The notes below the pieces were generated by a model. That model saw nothing but the letters and a program-made list of their open reading frames with translations, ran no database searches and had not been told where the DNA came from. A stretch of 12,633 nucleotides of DNA from Saccoglossus kowalevskii (lineage: Eukaryota > Hemichordata > Enteropneusta > Harrimaniidae). The stretch lies in NCBI RefSeq assembly GCF_000003605.2, contig NW_003107098.1, positions 149,427 to 162,059 on the forward strand, in the 5' to 3' direction. Both the position numbers and the translations under genes were made by a program. Positions 8,021 through 12,633 of the stretch are shown in pieces (position 1 is the stretch's first letter; the number at the start of each line of letters is the position of its first letter).

Positions 8021-9565
8021 GTGAGTAGAAGAGTATTGCAAACATCTTTCCATTGGGATATACATTTGCCTTAACTATTTTTGTTCACTCTGTTTGATAG
8101 TTGGTGGGGTTGGGGTTTGGAGGGGTCTGGCCCATCTCCTCTTAAATTGAGGGGGGGCAAGGGTTATTTTCGTTCAACGTAATTGCAATATTTTTTTGTT
8201 CGTACAACGTAAATAGAAAAAATAAATTCCGTAATTCTGTAATCACAGGCGAGACGTACAACGTAATCAATCAAATATTTTTTTCGTACACTGTAAAAAT
8301 GTGTCATTTTTCTCGTACGTACAAAAATTCACATCCAAATAAAAAAATCGTAAAGAATAATCCAGGGAAATTACATTTTAGAAACTGTAAAACGACTAGA
8401 TGACAGAATTCACTACAAAATTGAATGTCAAGACGTAAAAGGCCCTCTAACCGAATGAAGAGCATTACGAGGGTAATATGCGCATGCGTCTCTTCGCACG
8501 GCGCAGCAATGGTAGAGAATTTGAGTTGGAGAGCTCTTCGGACCATTCAATGTTCCATTTGTTAACACTGTAAACTGTAAAAACGTCCTTTTTTTCTTCG
8601 TAAATTGTGAAAAGCCCTTTTTATTTCCCGTAAAACCGTACCAGCTACCCCCCTTGCCTCCCCTCTAAATTTGATGACTGTGAATCAATTATTTAGACAA
8701 ATTAACACAATGTTTTGTAGCATAAATTGAATTATTTGACTCTAATCTTAACATGATTTATAACAATAAAATGCCCGTCCTCCACCAGTATATTTTTAGA
8801 TATTTTGAATTTAGTATATATAAAATAATAAAGTTATTACAACTAAGTTTGTCAAACTAAAGGTTTAGCAATGAATAAAAATCATTTTTGTGGTTTAAAG
8901 TCAAGATGTGCTGACTTCATGTATGTATAGTTTTAAAGGTTGTTTTATTTTGAAAAAAAATCCCTTCTTCGTTTCAGTATATACCTGTAGTTAACATAAT
9001 GTGATAAAATGAGTTTTTGACCCTCATACCATGGCCATGTGCTCCCTTACCCCGGGGAGCAGATCCATAAAATTCTGATTGATCAGGGATCACATGTGAC
9101 CACAGTCTTCAACTGTGACCTGTCTGATAGTAATTTTGGCCCCAAAAAAGCCATAGAATGCTCCATTTTAACTTAGTATTATCAAAAACACCACACCCTG
9201 GTAGGGAGAACCCTATCTCCCCCACTTGATGACGTCGCTGAATTGCAGTGCTCCCTCTTGCAGTTTTTTTTTCTAGAAAAACGCCTATCAGTGTATTATA
9301 TTTTGTACATTTCTGTTTTCTAACTTTATTTTTGGACTCTGATTCAATAGAGAACTTAAGTAATAGTTTGATCTCTTTCCATTGTTTAATATATCATGTA
9401 TACATTATTATAAAAATCATTTGTTGCACTAGAAGCACAACTATATTGATCATCTATATGTTCCTCTGACTTTTGTGTAACCACATACACTACTGATGGA
9501 CAAATATGATCGTTCATTAAATCAATATTTTTGAAAATTTAGAGTATTTTATTGTATTGTTGCAG
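8021..9565 (+). other. Intron 7 (1545 bp)
   Basis: GT-AG, phase 1. A G-rich stretch (8102-8125) is followed by an inverted-repeat element at 8143-8672. From about 8680 to 9565 the sequence is mostly AT-rich, with a more GC-balanced patch at 9020-9260 that shows no coding pattern. A plus-strand open frame at 9248-9469 has no domain or splice context that fits the gene. Confidence 0.78.
8143..8672. mobile_element. Inverted-repeat element with CGTACAACGTAA subrepeats
   Basis: The left end (AAATTGAGGGGGGGCAAGGG, from 8145) and the reverse complement of the right end (AAATTTAGAGGGGAGGCAAG, ending 8672) are imperfect inverted repeats. Inside are repeated short words near the left end: CGTTCAACGTAA (8171), CGTACAACGTAA (8201 and 8255) and CGTACACTGTAA (8285). 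Related ACTGTAAA words recur at about 8383 and 8567-8580. The internal part near 8470-8510 is CpG-rich. This looks like a degenerate non-autonomous DNA transposon with subterminal motifs. The boundaries are approximate and no target duplication was confirmed. Confidence 0.55.
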
Positions 9566-9679
9566 CCATTAACCTGTGTATTATCAATCCTTGTGAGAAT
9601 GGTGGTACCTGCACTAACTATCAAACATATTATCTGTGTGAATGCGTAGCTGGTTGGAGAGGAACCAATTGTGAAATTG
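9566..9679 (+). CDS. Exon 8: divergent EGF-like module 8
   Basis: This 114-bp phase 1-1 exon has acceptor TGTTGCAG (to 9565). Its donor is GC, not GT: ATTG|GCAAGT at 9680. All six cysteines are present (NLC, NPC, CENGGTC, YYLC, C, NC). The calcium-binding start is damaged: A-I-N-L-C has Leu where Glu or Gln is expected and Ala from the split codon, although N in CTNYQTYYLC could still occupy the loop position. CIINPC lacks the Ser of the O-glucose consensus; CENGGTC fits O-fucose. This is the least typical of the eleven complete modules. If the intron is retained, translation stops at TGA 9685-9687. Confidence 0.9.
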
Positions 9680-9817
9680 GCAAGTGACATTTTTGATTCC
9701 CTTAATGTTAATTATATGGATACTGTGCATTCATCATTACCTGTATTGGGACTTACTTGTACTATATGCAGGGACTCTTGTTAAGTGTTAACAATTGTGC
9801 TTTTTATCTTCATCCAG
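9680..9817 (+). other. Intron 8 (138 bp), GC-AG type
   Basis: The shortest intron in the window. The donor is GCAAGT, the standard consensus for GC-AG introns; the acceptor is CATCCAG. No GT nearby gives a phase-1 exon, so GC is the only donor that keeps both flanking modules whole. Confidence 0.82.
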
Positions 9818-9931
9818 AACTCTATGAATGCAACAGTAACCCATGTCAGAATGGTGGCACCTGTACTGATGGAATAAATATGTATAGTTGTAACTGTCCA
9901 CCAGGGTATGAAGGCGTGGATTGTGAATTTG
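9818..9931 (+). CDS. Exon 9: EGF-like module 9
   Basis: This 114-bp phase 1-1 exon has acceptor CTTCATCCAG (to 9817) and donor G|GTAAAG (from 9932). The split codon G|AA gives Glu, then L-Y-E-C: Tyr replaces the usual Asp or Asn before Glu, so the calcium site is partly altered, while [10 protein letters not shown] keeps the loop D and Y. All six cysteines are present (CNSNPC, CQNGGTC, C, C, VDC). CNSNPC and CQNGGTC fit the O-glucose and O-fucose sites. The IN-M-Y loop is shared only with module 10, its downstream neighbour. An upstream ATG at 9757 lies within the intron. Confidence 0.93.
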
Positions 9932-10305
9932 GTAAAGTCAATTTTTGTTTAAACTATATCAATGTTACAGCATAGCAATAAATGATGAGTCAATAATGGT
10001 GTACTGTAAAATACTTTATTTTAGCTTGGGGAATGAATTTTCGCTGAAAAGTGTTTTGTATGGAATTTATTTTCATAGATTTCTGCCGAGTTGAATGTGA
10101 AAAAAAGTATATTTACTGGATTTTATTTTCACTGAATCAGCCCTTCAGCAAAAATAGCGAAAATTAATTCCAAGCGAAAATAAAGTATTTCACAGAATTT
10201 GAGATTTGGTTTATTTCATCACTAGGAATCCCATATTGTTGATTTGCTCAAATACTATTCTTGCGATATGGTGAAACTAACTAAAACTTGTGTTTGTCCA
10301 TACAG
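9932..10305 (+). other. Intron 9 (374 bp)
   Basis: GT-AG, phase 1. About half of it is MITE copy B (10002-10197); the rest is unremarkable. Confidence 0.85.
10002..10197. mobile_element. MITE copy B, ~200-bp family
   Basis: The left end CTGTAAAATACTTTATTTTA and the reverse complement of the right end, CTGTGAAATACTTTATTTTC, match at 18 of 20 positions and the match continues as GCTTGG on both sides. The interior aligns with copy A (5264-5466) in the same orientation. The left flank is TA; the right flank has decayed to AA. Non-coding. Confidence 0.78.
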
Positions 10306-10419
10306 ATATCAACGAGTGTTCCAGTTCCCCATGTCAAAATGGTGGAGTGTGTAATGATTATATTAACATGTATACCTGCAATTGTATGCCTGGTTTTACT
10401 GGTACTCTCTGTGAAACTA
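10306..10419 (+). CDS. Exon 10: calcium-binding EGF-like module 10
   Basis: This 114-bp phase 1-1 exon has acceptor TCCATACAG (to 10305) and donor A|GTAAGT (from 10420), a near-perfect donor. The split codon G|AT gives Asp, so D-I-N-E-C is complete, and [10 protein letters not shown] has the loop D and Y. All six cysteines are present (CSSSPC, CQNGGVC, C, C, TLC). CSSSPC fits O-glucose; Val before Cys3 removes the O-fucose consensus. It is the only EGF exon ending in A, which makes the next junction codon AAT (Asn). Its loop is closest to module 9. Confidence 0.94.
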
Positions 10420-10751
10420 GTAAGTTGCAATCAGTTCATGTAAAATGACATTACACAAAACAAACATGTTTTCAAACTGTTTATTACAATTAAGTCTTGT
10501 CTGTTTTGGCAAAACGGTGTATTGCTCTGATTTCATGAGTCTGTGAAAATTTTGTAGCAGTCTGTTATGTCATTCCCTGTGAATTTCCTCAAATTATTAA
10601 TCAAATAACAAATATTCTGGAAACAAATCATCCCAAATTCACAAATCATTGCCTCTTTCAAAATTAAAATTGGTTTACAAATATCCTCTCTCGCTTGTCT
10701 TCTGTTTCTTACATATATTGTAAAACATGTCTTTTTTTGCTAGCATGTTAT

Positions 10752-10779
10752 TTTAGCTAATTAAGCTAATTTAGCTAAT
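10752..10779. repeat. TTAGCTAA cluster
   Basis: Three overlapping copies of a TTTAGCTAAT/TTAAGCTAAT word in tandem. Local simple repeat, no function inferred. Confidence 0.6.
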
Positions 10780-10942
10780 CTTTAATTTCGCTACCAATTC
10801 AAGATGTCACTAATTTGAAATAAAGTATATTCTCAAAATGAGATTGTTGATGTTTTACAGTACTCAGTTTACATTATTATTTTTATTACTTTATTTGTAA
10901 ATGTTTTAGTGCTCCACCTATAGAGCAGTTAAGAGATTGATA

Positions 10943-11132
10943 TACTGTAAAATGAATAACTTTCACTGGGTTTAAATTTCGCTGACTTACCATTTCAGGC
11001 ATATTCAGTGCATTTTAAATTCACTGTTTTATCATTTAGACAATGTGTTCTACGGGTTTTAATTTAGTGCATTTTCCAGTCAGCGAAATAAACAAAATTA
11101 AAACCCAGTGAATAATTGACCCCTTTACAGTA
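10943..11132. mobile_element. MITE-like element C (190 bp)
   Basis: Long imperfect inverted repeats: TACTGTAAA, CACTGGGTTT and ATTTCGCTGAC in order on the left are mirrored by GTCAGCGAAAT, AAACCCAGTG and TTTACAGTA on the right, with small gaps between blocks. The end TACTGTAAAAT is also the end of MITE copy B, so the two may share a transposase source, though the interiors differ. TA lies at both borders. Non-coding. Confidence 0.72.
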
Positions 11133-11209
11133 GCATGTATTTCTTGAATTTAAATCTTTTGTTTTTATGTTGAAATACAATGTAACTGGAAATCTTAATC
11201 ATATTTCAG

Positions 11210-11323
11210 ATGTAGATGAGTGTGCGCCCAATCCTTGTATGAATGGTGGTACTTGTGTTGACCTTCTTAATTTCTACAATTGTCAATGTCCAGTTGGATT
11301 TGGTGGCACAAATTGTGAGAATT
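11210..11323 (+). CDS. Exon 11: calcium-binding EGF-like module 11
   Basis: This 114-bp phase 1-1 exon has acceptor CATATTTCAG (to 11209) and donor T|GTGAGT (from 11324). The junction codon is A|AT (Asn), giving N-V-D-E-C, a complete calcium-binding start; [10 protein letters not shown] has the loop D and Y. All six cysteines are present (CAPNPC, CMNGGTC, C, C, TNC). CAPNPC has Pro instead of the Ser of the O-glucose site; CMNGGTC fits O-fucose. It is the last EGF module before the CUB domain and ends C-E-N, with the final T joining the CUB exon as TTA (Leu). Confidence 0.94.
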
Positions 11324-11376
11324 GTGAGTAGTAATTACATTCTTTATAATATATCTTGCAGAATATGAAAGAGTAA

Positions 11377-11741
11377 TAGACCATTTTCCGTTCACTGCGA
11401 GAATCACGCGTTATGCGTGAAATCGAACGTAAAAACAGGACAAACAAAGGTCATAGCGTCGTAGTCGCGTCAAACATCGCGTGGGATTCGACAAACACGA
11501 AAGTATTCCGGGGACATTTCCATGCTTAATAATGTGCTGTCCACATTTGATGATAGGCATTTTCGATTAAGTAAGGGTATTCGGAAGCAATATTCCTCTG
11601 TCGAAGATCGGCCGGTCAATGTAAGCTGCGAAATAAAGAAATTCTAGTTCAAAATCAAATCGTTCGATTTTTGCAGCAGACGTTCGACGCGCGTCTTTCA
11701 TGCATCTTGCGAGATCTCGCAATTGTACGGAAAATCACCTA
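11377..11741. mobile_element. CpG-rich MITE-like element D (365 bp)
   Basis: The left end TAGACCATTTTCCGTTCACT and the reverse complement of the right end, TAGGTGATTTTCCGTACAAT, are imperfect inverted repeats, both continuing into TGCGAGA. The interior is rich in CpG (many TCGC, GCGT and ACGC words), unlike the surrounding AT-rich intron. No coding frame of note. Inferred to be a relatively young non-autonomous DNA transposon. Confidence 0.68.
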
Positions 11742-11749
11742 TTGTCAGA

Positions 11750-11869
11750 ATATAAACCCCTCTGGGAAAACGCCAAATTGACGAAAAATTAATCGGATAA
11801 ATGACTTGTTGTAAAATGCTGTAAATTTGGAGGAGGGGGGGGGCTTAACTCAAGCAGGGGTTTATACTG
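11750..11869. repeat. Small inverted-repeat element E (~120 bp)
   Basis: TATAAACCCCT (11751-11761) is mirrored by AGGGGTTTATA (11856-11866), with CAG-like bases just outside each arm. A G9 run lies inside (11835-11843). It may be a short MITE or the remnant of one; boundaries uncertain. Confidence 0.5.
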
Positions 11870-11931
11870 GGACAACTACGGTAGATTTCAATTAAAGTTG
11901 TGATTTAATTGTTTCACTATTTTGCTTCTAG

Positions 11932-12291
11932 TACTTGGTTGTATTGCTGAATATTACATCCCTGAAGGTGGAAGCTTGGAAGTGCTCACTCCAAACTACC
12001 CGTCTCCTTATGAAAACAATGAGTACTGTCGCTGGTTAATCTCCATCACACCAGGCAAGAAGATACGTGTTATCTTTCATGACTTTGAATCAGAGCTCCA
12101 CTATGACTGGCTCTCTATTGGGCATGGTAGAAATCCAGAGGATGCATACACTCGCATCTTACACCATTCCGGTAGAGTAATTCCTGACAACTTTGTGTCT
12201 CTGAACCATCAGCTGTGGATTGTCTTTGAAAGTGATCATGAGAAAACCGAGAAAGGTTTTATGATCGAAGTGATGGATAACGACATAGCAG
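11932..12291 (+). CDS. Exon 12: CUB domain, one disulfide
   Basis: This 360-bp phase 1-1 exon (120 residues) has acceptor TTGCTTCTAG (to 11931) and donor G|GTGAGA (from 12292). CUB landmarks by exon residue: first Cys at 4, GGSLEVLTPNYPSPY at 13-27, second Cys at 33 in YCRW, FHDFE at 49-53, YDWLSIGHG at 58-66, IPDNFVSLNHQLWIVFESD at 84-102 and GF at 109-110. Known CUB domains usually have four cysteines; here the third and fourth are absent (Leu56 and Ser80 stand where they are expected), so only one disulfide is possible. Acidic residues D51 or E53, D59 and D102 could form the calcium site of cbCUB domains. A protein-protein interaction role is inferred. An upstream ATG at 11922 lies in the intron. 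Confidence 0.93.
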
Positions 12292-12528
12292 GTGAGATAT
12301 GATCAATATAGCAAATGTATCAAACATTATACAATTGTACTTTGCTAATTTCAGCAACAGCTAACTGCATTGTGAAATTGATTGTGTCATGTATAGGCAT
12401 CGTATATTGTATATTTGAAATATGCGTGCATGGACACATAGCAAGCATTGCATGGTGTCAGCAAGGACTGGCACTTTCATGTCCTTATATATTTTGAACT
12501 TTAAGTATCTCTACACATCTCTACACAG
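12292..12528 (+). other. Intron 12 (237 bp)
   Basis: GT-AG, phase 1, acceptor CTACACAG. ATCTCTACAC is directly repeated immediately before the acceptor (12508-12527). The plus-strand open frame starting at 12315 is intronic and ends before the next exon. Confidence 0.82.
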
Positions 12529-12626
12529 TTGGTTGTACGGGGGTTCCATGTATGAACGGTGGTACTTGTGAAACTGGAGACACTGCAGCTGAATTCACCT
12601 GTGTCTGTGCAACTGACTGGACTGGT
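12529..12626 (+). CDS. Exon 13 (partial or broken): EGF-like module 12
   Basis: The acceptor is CTACACAG (to 12528) and the junction codon is G|TT (Val). It encodes V-G-C, CTGVPC, CMNGGTC, a 10-residue loop to FTC, V-C and then DWTG: five of six EGF cysteines. It lacks the D-x-D-E start and so is not a typical calcium-binding module; CMNGGTC fits O-fucose. In-frame TGA follows at 12627-12629, just before the sixth cysteine would be due. One extra T at 12626-12627 would explain this as a frameshift; alternatively the exon ends at G|GTTGAT (12624/12625), again in phase 1. The window ends at 12633, so this cannot be settled here. Confidence 0.8.
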
Positions 12627-12633
12627 TGATGAA

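Larger units (their letters stand above)
10420..11209 (+). other. Intron 10 (790 bp)
   Basis: GT-AG, phase 1. It contains an inverted-repeat element at 10943-11132 and a short TTAGCTAA-type cluster near 10752-10779. No missed exon was recognised. Confidence 0.82.
11324..11931 (+). other. Intron 11 (608 bp)
   Basis: GT-AG, phase 1. Nearly filled by two adjacent inverted-repeat elements (11377-11741 and 11750-11869), then a T-rich tract before the TTCTAG acceptor. Confidence 0.82.
386..12626 (+). other. Gene model: partial EGF-repeat/CUB extracellular protein, 13 exons
   Basis: Seen: thirteen exons of one reading frame joined by twelve phase-1 introns (298, 1940, 1697, 1806, 603, 487, 1545, 138, 374, 790, 608 and 237 bp). 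The order is EGF x11, CUB, EGF (partial). Eleven introns are GT-AG and intron 8 is GC-AG. Known: tandem EGF plus CUB is typical of secreted or cell-surface proteins such as sea urchin fibropellins, Notch-pathway proteins and cubilin-like receptors, and phase 1-1 exons are the classic shuffled cassette. Inferred: an extracellular adhesion or matrix protein. No signal peptide, transmembrane segment, start codon or polyadenylation signal of this gene is visible, because the gene continues beyond both window ends. The exact orthologue is not recognisable, so no symbol is given. Confidence 0.88.

Noticed and set aside
8102-8125. G-quadruplex candidate in a G-rich stretch
   Set aside because: Only three runs of three or more G within the stretch; a weak two-layer structure at best and no functional context.
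8304-8546. Minus-strand open frame of 80 codons
   Set aside because: Inside the repeat element at 8143-8672; composition reflects the repeat, no motif seen.
9248-9469. Plus-strand open frame of 73 codons in intron 7
   Set aside because: Hydrophobic reading of AT-rich intron, no acceptor and donor giving phase 1, no domain.
12315-12497. Plus-strand open frame of 60 codons in intron 12
   Set aside because: Contained between a good donor at 12292 and a good acceptor at 12528; contains cysteines but no EGF or CUB spacing.
1-12633. A novel bacterial-type system (defence island, CRISPR, operon)
   Set aside because: Spliced EGF/CUB exons and MITE-like repeats show this is animal DNA; the tandem arrays lack the short-repeat/unique-spacer layout of CRISPR.

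Overview
This is a piece of animal nuclear DNA, AT-rich and intron-rich, carrying the middle of one protein-coding gene on the + strand. The evidence is a row of short exons with eukaryotic splice sites, each encoding one six-cysteine EGF-like module, followed by a CUB exon and the start of another EGF-like module. There is no bacterial signature (no operon, no ribosome binding sites). The combination of long EGF arrays with CUB, the small introns and the many short inverted-repeat elements suggest a marine invertebrate (deuterostome or lophotrochozoan). I cannot name the species.

Layout: thirteen coding exons can be read. Eleven encode complete EGF-like modules: 386-499, 798-911, 2852-2965, 4663-4782, 6589-6702, 7306-7419, 7907-8020, 9566-9679, 9818-9931, 10306-10419 and 11210-11323. 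Ten are exactly 114 bp and the fourth is 120 bp. Exon 12 (11932-12291) is a CUB domain and exon 13 (from 12529) begins a further EGF-like module that runs into the window end. Every intron is phase 1, so each exon is a symmetric cassette that can be skipped, duplicated or shuffled without loss of frame. Neither the start codon and signal peptide nor the natural 3' end is in the window. The product is an extracellular (secreted or membrane-anchored) EGF/CUB protein, resembling fibropellin- and Notch-type EGF arrays in module type. Most modules keep calcium-binding residues and Notch-type O-glycosylation consensus sites.

Most of the window is intron. The introns hold several inverted-repeat elements that look like non-autonomous DNA transposons (MITEs). 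Two are copies of one ~200-bp family (5264-5466 and 10002-10197), with a shorter possible relative at 10943-11132. A ~1-kb element (1343-2344) contains six tandem ~157-bp units and lies next to a four-copy 37-bp tandem repeat. Further elements lie at 3116-3609, 8143-8672, 11377-11741 and 11750-11869.

Points worth checking: a GC-AG intron (intron 8, only 138 bp), a CUB domain missing both cysteines of its usual second disulfide, a displaced splice acceptor that lengthens EGF 4 by two residues, and an apparent 1-bp frameshift or early intron at the very end of exon 13. I found no sign of an unknown defence-type or otherwise novel system; the window reads as an ordinary, if instructive, metazoan gene.
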